From: Stictocephala bisonia
Taxonomy: Eukaryota > Arthropoda > Insecta > Hemiptera > Membracidae
Reading direction: 5' to 3'
DNA length: 64,000 bases
Assembly: GCA_035578905.1 (NCBI GenBank)
Contig: JAQJVL010002190.1
Location: forward strand, 51,673 to 115,672
The notes beneath the pieces are model-generated. The model did not search any database, was not told where the DNA came from, and saw nothing but the letters and a program-made list of their open reading frames with translations. Of this stretch, positions 22,435 to 34,413 are shown in pieces (position 1 is the first letter of the stretch; every line of letters begins with the position of its first letter). A program made the position numbers and the translations under genes.

Positions 22435-22790
22435 AGTAAAACCACCCATGCACTTTAGGTAGCACCCATGATCAACTTCGGTAGCCACTTGTGATTAACT
22501 TCGTAGCCATCTGTGATCAACTTTGGTAGTCACCATGATCAACCTGGGTATCTACCCATGATCAGCTTGGGTAGCAACCATGATGAACGTGTGTAGTGCC
22601 CATTATCAACTAGTTGGTAACTGTGATCAACTTGGGTAGCCACCCAAGATAAGCTTGGATAGAAAATGTAACCACCATCCATAATCACTCATGATCAGTC
22701 TGGGTCTAAAACTTGGGTAATCTTGTGATTAACTTGGGTAGCATCCCATGATCAACTGGTAGCACCTGAGATCAACTTGGGAATTCACAA
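22435..22790 (+). repeat. Degenerate minisatellite, about 22-bp unit
   Basis: About fourteen diverged tandem units have a consensus near TGATCAACTTGGGTAGCCA plus a few bases. The array lies in intron 1 of the nested gene. Two units in reverse orientation occur at 32813-32875, inside the 4.1-kb TTAA element. Confidence 0.9.
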
Positions 22791-22974
22791 CAGGGCTTTA
22801 GAGGTGTAGCAACCAATAGGGCAGCTAGTTCATAATATATTTATTTAAACAATAGTTGTATTTTTAATTATGTAGTATTTATTCTATGTACACATGTTTT
22901 AAACACAATAAGTAAGCTTCAGCTTCTAATGAATTTAATCTAAAATATTCATTATTGGTTTTTTATGTGAACAG

Positions 22975-23107
22975 ATATTACTATTCGGGAGGTACAGAAC
23001 ACTATGGAGTTAAACTTGGTCACAAAAAGTGTTTGAACAAAACTGCATTAGTACCAAAGAATATGGGATGGCTGTGGAACATTGAAGATCTTTCCAAAGG
23101 CATCCGG
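22975..23107 (+). CDS. Nested uncharacterised gene, exon 2
   Basis: The acceptor ttatgtgaacag precedes 22975 and the donor gtatga follows 23107. The 133 nt supply one base to complete Arg from exon 1 and then 44 codons: YYYSGGTEHYGVKLGHKK, CLNKTALVPK, MGWLWNIEDLSKGIR. The exon ends in phase 0, matching exon 3. The Cys/His spacing (GHKKC) and the MGWLWN block look conserved rather than random. No enzymatic motif is visible. Confidence 0.85.
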
Positions 23108-25419
23108 GTATGAAATTACTTTTAGATTGGGAAGTTATAACTTTATTTTGTGTCTCAATTAAACATATCTATTTCTAACAAAAGAGAACTGAGTGTCAAG
23201 CTTGTCAGTTAGCTGAAAATCAGACCAACGTATGATTAGGATTCCACGTATTTCTCAGGAACAGTCCACCTTAGTAACAATGACTACACTCGTTCATCTA
23301 CACTCATTTACCCTTAATATTCACCCATATCTTAACAATCAGCGTCTTACTAATGAATAAAACTTAAGAGCATAATTAGCAGTGCTTAATGCAATCAGTT
23401 CTTAATGTCACTAACACATATGTTGTAAATTATATAGTAAATTTGAGTAACCATTTATGTAACTCACAGAATGATGACTGGATGCAGGATTTATTGGATT
23501 AGGTTCTAATCCTATGTATTGAAAAGTGTCACATAATATTTTATACAGTATTTTTCTAATTGCATTGTAATATGAATAATATTAATTTTAGTTGGAATGA
23601 TACATTTAAACATTCAAATTTAAATCTACACATTAAGACTTGTGCCTGATTTCCAAGTTTGAACATGAATTTAATTTATGGGAATGTAAAAATAAATTTC
23701 ATAAATAATGAACTTTTTTTCACTAAAAACCATACTGATTTTCTTATATTTTTGTAACTATAAAATTTAGTAAAATATTAACCTTTTATTTAATTTATGT
23801 TTTACAATTTTACTGTTCTAAAAATTCATACCATTATATTGGTTCAAATGTTGTGGACTTACAATAAAATACAAATAATTATCTAAGAAAAACAATAATT
23901 TGAGACCGTAAAACAGAGCAATATGTGCAGCACGCCTCATGTAACTGTAAATGGGTTTTCTTTCAGGGCTGGTTTCACTAAATTTACAAATCTTTAAGGA
24001 GCTTGTTTAAGTTGCAAACATATTTTGAAAACAACCCCTTTTAAAACTGGGTCATCTAAACAAAGTCGACTAAAGACATCAACCATTGTGAATATTAAGA
24101 TTTTTATAAGTTACAAGTTGATTGAATTGTATCATAAATTCATTTTTCATTAATTACTTATCTGTATTGAACCATCTGTCAATCTGTTCACAAGATAATT
24201 AGACGAGGCATTTCAATTTACTAAATGACAAAATATATTTTGAATCTAACATATTATTCAACATTCTCATACAAAAAACAAGATCAATGGTCACAGCTGA
24301 CCCTAATGAAAACAATAATATAGGTAAAGGAGGGGGATAGCTAAAGTGTACTCTCCAGTTCTTGTCCGTTAATCGCCCACAGGACAGATGGACAAGACGT
24401 GCGTGGGACTACATAAGTGCGTGCCAGAATATGTTTTTAAGAGTGTGAACTTTGTACAAAATAAGTTTCAAGTTAAACTTAATAGAGTCAAACAACCTGA
24501 TTATTAATCTTTTGATTTGAAAAATTATTAATCGTCTGTCCGTAGCTAAAATGTCTAATTTTAATTTTTGATTAATTTATAATTTAGTTTAGATCTTATT
24601 TCATTTAAAACCAAGTTAAACATCACATATATGTTAAGTTTATTATCAGTACAAAATAATACACAAACAATGTTTTACCTACTTTGGTAAACCATATCTA
24701 CTATACTAAGAAGGAATGAATTTCTCCAGAAATATAATTTAGCAATCTATTTTGATTTATATGACTGTTTCATTTACTAACTGGGATATTCTTCTGACAA
24801 TGAATTAATCAATATCAAAACTAAGGAAAACACCATTTATGCCAGTAATAAATGCATAATTTCTATGTGAATAAGATTAATGAAAGATTCCGAATGCCAT
24901 TATTTGAAATGGAATCACATATTATTTATTTAATAACCAATGGTAAAGTCTTTTTTACATGAAAGTACATAGTTCAACACAACCTAACACAATACTGCTG
25001 CAGTACGACATACTGTATTTCAACACTACTTTGTGTGCGTGTGTGTTGTGTGTGCGCATGTCGAATACAAGGATGTACATGAATTTACAATGGTTTTTGG
25101 TGTCTGATTCTAGAATATAACCATATTTTTCAACAAACATTTATATACTACTACAATCCTCCTAAAGCAGTTGTATCCACTTACAATATAATTTATAATG
25201 CATTTGAATATCAAATATAATAACATAATATTCAATTTGTTTCATTTTCAAATAAAACCAATAAAAGAAATGTTTTACAAGGCCTTTTGCCAGAAATACA
25301 GGTCATCAGGCACACAAATTTATTTGTTTGTTAACTAAACAAGAAAGTATTTAGTTGAAAAAACATGTAAATAATTAAAAGAATATAAGTATGATTAAAT
25401 ATTAATTATTTATAATATT
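23108..25419. other. Intron 2 of the nested gene, left part, nothing recognised
   Basis: AT-rich sequence without coding blocks. A short stretch at 23270-23300 (AGTAACAATGACTACA) resembles, in reverse, sequence near 49990-50010, hinting at an unnamed dispersed repeat. Confidence 0.4.
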
Positions 25420-25870
25420 TTAAACTATATTATAAGTGCTAATCAAGATAGCAATATAGCATCTGATCAAAATCATTAATGCCGCCCATATAATTTTTAC
25501 AATCTGAAAAGACAGCTGGCTTTTCTTTGGTTTGTATTCTTCCTCGCCCTTTACAAATAATATTTTAATTTCCAATATGTGGCTTTGTTGTAATAAGAAG
25601 TACTGGCTTTTGTGTTTTCTTTCCTTTGTGCGCCAAAATAACAACATTTCGCTTCTTTTATTAAGTTTTTCTACAACCTTGAATATTCTCAGTTTGTGTA
25701 TCAGTAAAATTGGCAATCCTGTTTTATTTTGCCTAACTTTTTCACTTACAAATGTCTCCTCTGAATACAACCACTTTATCAAAGGGATACTTGTAGAAAA
25801 ATTATGAATAAACAAATGATACCCCTTTCCCAAATGATTCTAGGCTATCATAATTTTCTTGACTACTGAT
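25420..25870 (-). pseudogene. piggyBac transposase relic in intron 2
   Basis: Minus-strand blocks include LGKGYHLFIHNF.TSIPLI (the family DN..TS site, Asp now His), KVRQNKTGLP, KRSEMLLFWR and EEYKPKKSQLSF. After a frameshift comes NYMGGINDFDQMLYCYLD (family MGGVD..DQ). The central piggyBac catalytic region is therefore present, although the first catalytic Asp block was not found. A possible acidic N-terminal piece lies near 26200-26330. No TTAA ends were identified. Confidence 0.75.
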
Positions 25871-26779
25871 TAGGCTATGCTAAAAACTACTATGATGAAC
25901 GCTTACATTTCATTGGTTGAAACTGGAGTCCTAGACTGAAAACAACTCAGAGGTGAAATTCTATTCAAGCCATGGAATCCAAAACTGTGTAGAGAAATTT
26001 TGGTGTGGAATTTTTAAGTACATCTTTTAATTCACTTTTACCAGAACTGCTACCCTGGTTTGACTCTGAACCATTGAGTACTTGTTGATCCAGTTTAATG
26101 TCTTCCTGGCATGAGCCTAGCCCTGGGTAACTCAGATTTCTTTTTGAGGTTGGATTAGGCTTATATTTCTAATTCTAAACACAGTACCTTGATTACCCAA
26201 GGTGGGGTGCTAGGAATGTGCTCAGAGTTACTGGCAGTGGCAACTACAAACAAATCTGCAATATTGTTTTCAGATACAGAAGCGTCAGATTCTGACAATG
26301 CAAGCTCTCTATCTATTACACTACTCCTTTGTATTCTATTCTAGTCAATATTTGTTCTTTATTTTATCTAATATTCTCAACAGTCAGAGCTGCCAACAAA
26401 TATTAAACAATAAGTTCAACTTCTAGAATATGTTTCTTGCATAAATAGCAGAACATATGTGCACTTATTTTGTAAATAACCATTTTCCGGTGCAATAGTG
26501 TGTGTGCAGTATATTGCCTGCATCGTCTTTTTTCAAACGTGCAATGATTCGCACAATATGTCCTAAAACGGTTAAGCAATGTTTAGCAACTGCTGACTTT
26601 TTTTCTGTATTAAATTTAATGTTGAAAAATGATCTTTGACTTTATTTTTAAATTTATTTTAGTCTATGTGTTTTTCTCATAAATATTTATATTACTATGA
26701 AAAAAGTAAAAATATCTTCAGAACAGATATTAAATCTACTCTAATAAATATGAAACAAACAAGAAAAAACCAAATAGAA

Positions 26780-27620
26780 CAAAAAAAAATCATGAAACAC
26801 TAACATCATTAAAATCCAAAGACGTATCTTTTATGAAAAAATGACAAATGTAATGCTATTGTTACAAAACAGAATGCTTTAATAAAATGAATAACAATCT
26901 AAATTCTGGTCTCTATATAGTTTTCGACAAAAACCCTTCACCAAAATATATTACTTCTATAATGAATTCTTTAAAACAATGTAAAACTTTAATAAATCTA
27001 TACCTTATAAAACAATTACACATTTCTAATGATTCCATTCCATATCTCTACTGCTTTCCTAAAATCCACAAATCAAGAAAAGGTATGCCTCACATTGTAA
27101 ATACAATAAATGCTTCAAACTACAATTAATCAAATTAGTTAGCACAAAAACTACAACAATTAGATCCTTTTCCTTCTTTAGCGATCAAAAATCGAAATGA
27201 GTTCATTAACTCTGTTAAAAATTTGGTAATACAAGAAGATGAAATGATTATTTCTTTTAACTTCTTCGCTATATCCTAGTGTTATTCTAAAAGGAAAAAT
27301 TAAATTATTTGAAAAATGGTTCAGTTCAATAAATATATGTGAAGAACAAAAAGAACAACATTTGACATGGATTAACATTTGCATGTATCAAAATATCTTT
27401 CAATTTAATAACAAATTCTATCAACAAACAGCTAAATCCACTATCCTGTTTTATAGCCAATCTATTTATAAGTAATTTTAAAATAAAAGCACAGAAACAT
27501 GACCATATTTTACCAAACATTGGTTTAGATATACTCCATATAAATTTGTGTTCAAACACAAATTGCTCTAAATTCTTTTCAAGTAAGCGCTTCAATAAAT
27601 GACAAACCAAATAGAACTGG
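26780..27620 (+). pseudogene. Penelope-like retroelement reverse transcriptase relic
   Basis: Forward-frame blocks match the Penelope-like RT: SIPYLYCFPKIHKSRKGMPH, IVNTINASNYN, NRNEFINSVKNLV, MIISFNFFAIS (the FDV catalytic strand, decayed), LYPSVILKGKIKLFEKW, FNNKFYQQT and NPLSCFIANLFISNF. The catalytic YxDD block has lost its acidic residues (GLDILHINL). No GIY-YIG endonuclease was recognised downstream. The reading frame is broken in at least three places. Confidence 0.8.
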
Positions 27621-27981
27621 TTAACTTCAATAGCTTATAAAAATAAAATAAAGAATTGTTAAGTGTCAATAAGGCCATTTTAATCAGAAAAGTCTTTATA
27701 TTTAAATAGAATGAAATAAATTTTAATTTATTTTATAAAAATATGATAAAAATAAATAAAGATGTGATTTGAACCTGGGCAAAGCCAAATTTCACTTCTG
27801 GTTCTAGAGTTTAAATCCCTGGTAAATGAAGCAGACAACAAATAATAGTTCTAACGAAGGGGATCAAGTAGGGCATGTTTTTTAATATACCAATCTGACA
27901 GCAAAGCACTGATTGTTTTTACTTTCCAAAAACATTCATTATTCGAAGTAGATGATTATTACCTTGACTTGCTTGTTTTAG

Positions 27982-28539
27982 GAGAGAAAGGGTTGGCCAC
28001 CTGGCTTCATAGGAAGTAATATTATGCAGTTAATGTCACATAACAAAACTGACACAGTTTCTGGAGAAAAACTGAATGAACATCGTAGACGATGGACGTC
28101 TCAACAAACTTTGATACCAGATTACAAAGAACCCAAGGAAGACCCTCCATTATTGCATATAATAAAAAAAGGAAGAACTTATAACATTACGTTCTGCCCC
28201 AAGGCCAGTGATGATGATATAGGACCAATTCCCATTCCCTTGCAAATAACGGAGGAGAAACAAGACTGTGAAACAGAATCTTCAAATTCTACTCTGGAGT
28301 TTGAATTCCATTCACCTAAACCACAATTAAAGCATCATGTGCCATTAGAAGTCCCTGTAGCAGTAGAGCACAACACTTCCAATAAAGACATTTCTACTGC
28401 AACTCCTGCACCTTCACCTTCTATTAGTCAACAACCAAAAGTGACTGAAAATAAACTAAAAAAGATAAAGTCAAGAGGATTTGAGGAAAACCCAAAATCA
28501 TGGGAAGAGCAGCAAACTCATATTCAAAATATTAAATAA
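27982..28539 (+). CDS. Nested uncharacterised gene, exon 3 (terminal)
   Basis: The acceptor cttgttttag precedes 27982. The exon opens in phase 0 as ERKGWPPGFIGSNIMQLM and ends at TAA 28537-28539, giving 185 residues. It contains LLHIIKKGRTYNITFCPK, a beta-rich looking stretch. A Pro/Ser/Glu-rich tail with TATPAPSPSISQQPK and a Lys-rich end follow. With exons 1 and 2 the protein is about 554 residues. A poly(A) signal lies 80 bp downstream. The GW(R/P)PG block is, from memory, also seen in uncharacterised insect proteins; function unknown. Confidence 0.83.
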   Translation, partial: ERKGWPPGFIGSNIMQLMSHNKTDTVSGEKLNEHRRRWTSQQTLIPDYKEPKEDPPLLHIIKKGRTYNITFCPKASDDDIGPIPIPLQITEEKQDCETESSNSTLEFEFHSPKPQLKHHVPLEVPVAVEHNTSNKDISTATPAPSPSISQQPKVTENKLKKIKSRGFEENPKSWEEQQTHIQNIK

Positions 28540-28619
28540 ATAACAATGATTTTATGGGTTGATTTAAATTACTGAAGTTAAAATTCATTTTTACCGAATA
28601 TAAGTTTGCAACGTGTCGT

Positions 28620-28625
28620 AATAAA
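28620..28625 (+). terminator. Probable polyadenylation signal of the nested gene
   Basis: AATAAA 80 bp after the stop codon, in a plain 3' UTR-like stretch before the downstream LINE begins. Confidence 0.6.
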
Positions 28626-28759
28626 GAAATTTATTGCTACATTTACAGTTAATTAACCCTATATTAGGTATACAATAAATATGCATATTTTAACAAAAAT
28701 TTAGTATATATTTACATAACACATGACAAAGCAAATCTGCAAACCTGTTCAGGAGATGA

Positions 28760-30310
28760 TTATAAATAATAACCGACCTAAAGCTAATTCCCCAGTTTTC
28801 ATTACGAAGAGAGATTTCCGGGATAATAATGTTGAAACTCTAAATAAATTACTAGAAAAAGAAAACTGGGATTTCCTCAACAAAATTGAAACAGCAAACT
28901 AAATGTTTGAAGCTTTTAATAACTGCTTTATTTATTATCTGGATATTTGTTGTCCTCTGAAGAAGAGTAAGAGTGGGACAGGGGGCCACTGGAAGTACCT
29001 GGATTACTTCGGAAATCCTTGCTTCTAAAGAACGGCTGAGGTTCTACTCTGAAATCTTGAGGACCACGGATGATGATAAATTAAAGCAAGAATTTAAAAT
29101 TCTAAAAAAAAAAAAATACAGAAAAGATTTAAAAACTGCTAAGGCTTTCCAAATCAATAATAAACTCAAACGATCAAAAAAACTTTTCAAAAACAGCTTG
29201 GTCAATTATCAATAACATTAAAATAAAATAAATGCTAAACCAATTAGGCTAAATTTAAATGGACAGATTGTAAATGATCTCTCGGCAGTGGCTACAGCAT
29301 TCAATGAGTTTTTTGCCGCTGTAGTTAACTCAGGATCAAACCTGAGTGATACGCAACGCCAACCCGTTCTGGAAAAGGGGCCTGGCACTTCAATGTTCTT
29401 ATCTCCTGTGTGTCATGCGGAGGTGGAGCATGTTATCCGGGATTTCTCAGCTAAAACCGCTTCTGACGTCAATGATATTTCAACCTGGCTAATCAAAAGA
29501 TGTTCAAAAAACATATTGGGGCCACTTACAACAATAATAAATTTTTCCTTTAGTACTGGCGTTTTTCCTTCCATGTTAAAATTAGCAAAGATAGTCCCAA
29601 TATACAAAAAAGACGAATCTTGCCTAGCTAACAATTATCGTCCAATTTCTCTTTTACCGGTGATAAGTAAGATTTTCGAAAAACTTTTTCTAAATCAACT
29701 ACTAAAATTTTTTGAAAAGCATAAAATTTTGACCGACAACCAGTTTGGTTTTAGGTCTGGCAGATCAACAATTGATGCAGTCACTCAGTTGATTTTGTCA
29801 CGGAGGCCTTTGAGGATCGTAAACAGATGCTAAGTGTCTTTCTCGATCTCTCAAAGGCATTCGATTGCGTAAATCACAAAATCCTTTTGCAGAAGCTCTG
29901 GCGCTATGGTGTTCGCGGTCCACCACATGTGTGGTTGCAGTCCTACCTTAGCGACCGTAGCCAATGTGTGAAGGTTGAAAACGTCATTTCTAAATTCATC
30001 AAAGTGCACCATGGAGTCCCTCAGGGTTCCATCCTTGGCCCAGCACTATTCCTCATTTATATGAATGATCTGGAGGAATCAATCACAAATGGAAGAATCA
30101 TTCAATTCGCAGACGACACAACTCTCTGATTCAGAGCTGCTTCTCAGCCTGAACTGGAAATACAAGCTTTTGTCAATTTGAATTCTTGCATCCAAAAGTT
30201 TTTGAATGACAATCTCCAAACAAATTGTTCAAAGACAACTTTCATCAAATTTTCATTGCGGTCTCACGATTCGGAGACCTCAACCACTGTAATGGTAGAT
30301 GATGTTTCTC
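28760..30310 (+). pseudogene. LINE ORF2, left part (RT)
   Basis: Blocks in order: [108 protein letters not shown] (the first catalytic Asp), [18 protein letters not shown] and QFADDTTL (catalytic FADD). A TGA follows FADDTTL, and frame changes occur near 29210 and 29810. It continues after the inserted element at 34414. Confidence 0.88.
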
Positions 30311-32812
30311 TTAAGAGGGCTCTAAAGGGAAAGAAAATATAGAAGTCATGCGACACTGGCGATAGAAGTTGGAACTACGTCCAGTTTAATCCGCCGGACG
30401 AAGTGCAATATAGTCCCAAGAATCATTTCCTGTATAGTAGGTTTTCGTAGTATTTTCAACCGGAAACCCCAATTACCCCTTCCTCCCGTCTGCCGTCTCC
30501 TCAGGTGGCTACACGCCCGACCTTCTCTGTCTGAATGTATGTTGAGCCGAAAGGCCAATTCTTTTCAACAATAATTGTCAATTTTCCAGTCAGTACCGGT
30601 TTTGCTGCTGAATTTTATTTCTTAACATTTTTTTATGTCATTTTGTTTTTATAAAAAATAGTAATATTTTACTATAGTTTTTATTATTTTTTATTTAAAA
30701 AAAAAAACAAAGTAATATTTGTTTAGAAAAGTAGACTTTTTACAGCGAAATCAATTTATTCACTGATCAAATAGGGGGGTATACTAAAATATTGAATTTC
30801 TACTTGAAACATTTTCCAAAATCATAATTCTTGTTCAAATCTTGTTATACTCAAAACGGTTAAAATTTAACATAGTTAGGCATAGGCTTACCATACTTAT
30901 ATTCTACAATTGAAGAGTTTGATTTATAAACATAAAGATACGCTTTCCTAAAAACTAAGTAAATTACGTTACAAAGAATGGTTTTTGTAAATATTTCTTA
31001 AATCTCTTGGATTGTGATCTAAATATTGGTTTTTATGTGGTTAAATATTTAATAAAAGGCATTAATTAGCAAATAAATTTCTATTTCGTATCTTTTTATG
31101 TTCAGTTAAAGATTAAAACAACATAAGTTACGCTTAAAGCATTAAAGGATACGCTTTACTGAAAACTAATAAATCACGTTAAAAAGTAATGGTAAAAAAT
31201 ACCAACTGTCTATTTATTTTACGTTTTATAGTTTTGTACGGTTTATTAATTATTTTTAATAAAATAAAAAATTATTTCACATAAACTATCATAGTTTTAT
31301 GGAAGTTACAACAAAACACACTAATTTCCAAACATTAAAAAATAATTGAAATGTAGCCACTTTTTTTATTTGCTTCTGAAGTATGCTGAATGAATTACTA
31401 CAATACGGAAAATGACACTACGGGGACAATTTGGTTTCAAAAAGCGAACATTTTGTTACAACAAAGATTTTCGCGGACAGAGACGAAAACCGAAGCGAAC
31501 CGTATGAATGATATCAATTATAATTAAAATAATATATTATAATCTTGCTCAATTTTCCCATTGCCATGAGAAAAGCAATTATTTTACTTCGACAACAGTT
31601 CTTACACAATTACTTTTCAAAGATTTTAGTTTTACTGATAAATATTTCACAGTATTTTAGAAGTGATAAATTTAATATGATTCAATTAGGCATACACAAA
31701 TTACTAAATATGACGATTTTTTAAACACGACTGTTAAAAATAACCAACAATTTAAAACAGAGAAACTGCTGTGAGCATATATCAATTTCGAACATATAAC
31801 TTTAGACGTTCAAAGCAGATTGGGCTCACCTGCCTGACAGTAGTTTGGCCGCATAAACATGTATGTTCGGGGTAGTTTAGACTTACTTAGTCTACCAGTT
31901 TGACCTCAGCAATTTAGAATAATATATCCAACTGTCAATTAAACTGTAGTTTGATTAATATTTATTGTACGGTTTTTACAATTATTTTTAACTAAATAAC
32001 ATATCATTTAACATATTATGTATTGTACAAACGTAGTGTAAGTACTGTAGCACATACAATAATAAGTTTTCTTACTAAGACAATTCCAACATATAAGTAA
32101 AAAAGCATGACAATTGAAGTGAAACTATAACAACAAATTCTTAAGGCAACTAATTACCTCAAAACTACAGTAATTAAAAAAAATAATTGCATTGTTAATA
32201 CTACACAGAACATAGTTTACTGAAGTACAACTTAGAACATAGTTAACTGAAGTACAACTTATAATAATACAACAAACATATTGAAAATAAAGTAACCCCT
32301 AAATATTTTCTTAAACACCATATAAATAACAGTGACAGGGGATATAGTAACTCAGCAGCCATCTAATTAGTTCCTATGTGTAGGTTTGTTATATATATAT
32401 ATTTTTTTTTATTTATATATGAGACGCCGACACAACGATGTTGGTATTTTAAGGCGAATATGAATGGTTAGATGAGTGTAGGATGAGTGTGGATGAGTGG
32501 ATATATAGTTAATTTTGTAGTAGTTAATTAATTCCTAATATAGGAATAGTTAATTACAAAAATAATATAAAAATGCATAACAAATAAAAATAAATAACAA
32601 CTGTGTACAACAATTTTACAAGCCAACTAATTTACTAAAACTAGACGAGCTGGTTGAAAACATGTAATTAATTGAATAGATAGTATGATACATGAACGTA
32701 GTACATCTTGTAAAAATGTGGCAAACATATTAAAAACATTTTTATAAATGTTCACAAATTACCAATAAAAACATTTTATTACTTTGACATTTTTATAGCC
32801 AAGTCCATTACG

Positions 32813-32875
32813 ATGACTACCCAAGTTGATCAGTGTGGCTGCCACAAGTTGATCACGAGCTCCCAAATTAGGTCA
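32813..32875 (-). repeat. Two reverse-orientation units of the TGATCAACTTGG minisatellite
   Basis: Read on the minus strand, this stretch has TGATCAACTTGGGTAGTCAT and GATCAACTTGTGGCAGCCAC, matching the array at 22435-22790. Confidence 0.75.
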
Positions 32876-33082
32876 GTGGATACTCAAGTAATTGAACATG
32901 CATTAAATTAATACAAAACCAAACCGATCAGAACATCTTATTTCAGCAATATAATAATAGTTGAACAATTTTACTTCAATACACAAGTAACGTAAAAAAA
33001 TGCAAATTTCATACAGTATAATAGGGTCTACTTATACTGTATTGATAAAAAATAAGTGCAATATGTAGGCTACGAATGTTAA

Positions 33083-33126
33083 GGTGATCGATTTCGGTAA
33101 ACTTAAGCTTACCTTAATCGATCACC
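33083..33126. repeat. Stem-loop with 11-bp perfect outer stem
   Basis: GGTGATCGATT (33083-33093) pairs exactly with AATCGATCACC (33116-33126); an inner GGTAA/TTACC pair extends the stem. Confidence 0.85.
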
Positions 33127-34073
33127 GTTATATTTGTTCAGTTTATATTAATATTGTATTAAATTCATCTACCAACACATACTATGCTAATTAAGAAAAC
33201 TTTTTTAAATTAGTATTTTATTAATTCTCTTCGCATTGCACAATGTTTAAATATCACTTATGTCAAGTTTTACCGTCCTAAGTCTTCTCATTGGCTGTTC
33301 AACGGAATACATCGGGAGTGGTACGAGGTTCCCAAACACTACCTCGCCCCATGACTTCAAGTTCACAAAAGGATTGCCGCTCCGCCCCGCCCCGTCCCCC
33401 GGCTGTCATATTTTTCTGTCCTTGTTACCGTTTAGGTAAAATATTTGCTTCAAAGTTACCTTCTTATAAAATTAGAAATAAATGACCTAGCATTTTTTCT
33501 ACCACAACATTAATGAACTATAATAAATTAATAGTTACGACTTAACATTACTGTATTTATATTTTTAAAATAAAACAAAGGCCAATAGTGACAGTGACTT
33601 ATTATAGAATTACTTATTGCTTTGGTCAAGCCGGAATTATTGAATTAATATTTTAACTGTACGCATTCGTTAATGTAGTTTAAATGATTTATTTCATAAA
33701 AATGTTGTATATAGATGATTATTACAGTATTTCTCATGATATAATAAATATTGTGCACTGTCATTACGAATAAAAATGTTATGCTTTACTTTGTAGTTAG
33801 ATTATATTAGGAACCACATGGGAACGCACATTTTAATTTAAACGAAATAAGCCATTCAAAAGTAATTAGACTAACTCTAAGTAATCAGTCTGTAAAATAA
33901 TACTGATATCAGTCGTCGTAGGTCTAAATTGCATCCATCGATGTTAAATTAAATGAAGGAAGGTTTTTATGAATGAAGTAGTAAAATCCATCCGCGACTA
34001 AGAAGTTCGAGGTTTCGCCACTTGGATCTCACGAATCACCGCATATTTTGGCAATAAATTAACATGCAGGCAT

Positions 34074-34370
34074 TTGCGCGGTCCAACATTGCGGCTACAG
34101 ATTTAAAGATATCGATCTGAAACCAAAACTAAATTGAAACCAGATACATTTCTGACTAAAATCGCTTTTTAAAATTTCGATAACAGCTCTAGTTTTATTT
34201 TGGCACTAGTTTGAATATTGGGTAACTTCAATAACCTATAAAATCGAAATGAAGGAGAATTCGAAAATTCTAAAAAGCGATTTGAGTCAAAAATGTCTTT
34301 ATCTTTAAATAGATGTTTCATTTATAATTTTACGACAGTAAATAAGGGCAGTATCTTGGACCGCGCAAAG
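34074..34370. repeat. Imperfect inverted repeat near the right end of the 4.1-kb element
   Basis: TTTGCGCGGTCCAA near 34074 returns as its reverse complement near 34355-34370. Inside, AAATCGCTTTTTA occurs on both strands, giving arms of roughly 125 bp around a centre near 34220. Confidence 0.75.
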
Positions 34371-34413
34371 CAGTTTTTACGCTTCTCAGCGCGGGGGTTT
34401 AGAGCCCTCTTAA

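Larger units (their letters stand above)
30311..34413. mobile_element. 4.1-kb TTAA element inserted in LINE ORF2, non-autonomous
   Basis: TTAA at 30311-30314 and 34410-34413 flanks a perfect 12-bp inverted end, GAGGGCTCTAAA. Deleting the element and one TTAA restores the LINE frame. Inside there is no transposase-length frame. It holds a GC-rich patch (33290-33420), two reverse minisatellite units (32813-32875), a strong hairpin (33083-33126) and an inner inverted repeat (34074-34370). TTAA fits piggyBac or Kolobok-type elements; the end sequence does not start with the CCC common in piggyBac, so the superfamily is open. Confidence 0.85.

Noticed and set aside
28652..28670. TTAACCCTATATTAGG resembling a TTAA element end
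   Set aside because: No matching opposite end was found nearby.
33291..33485. 64-codon frame in the GC patch of the 4.1-kb element
   Set aside because: Low-complexity Pro/Arg/Ser text from GC-rich sequence; no homologous block seen.
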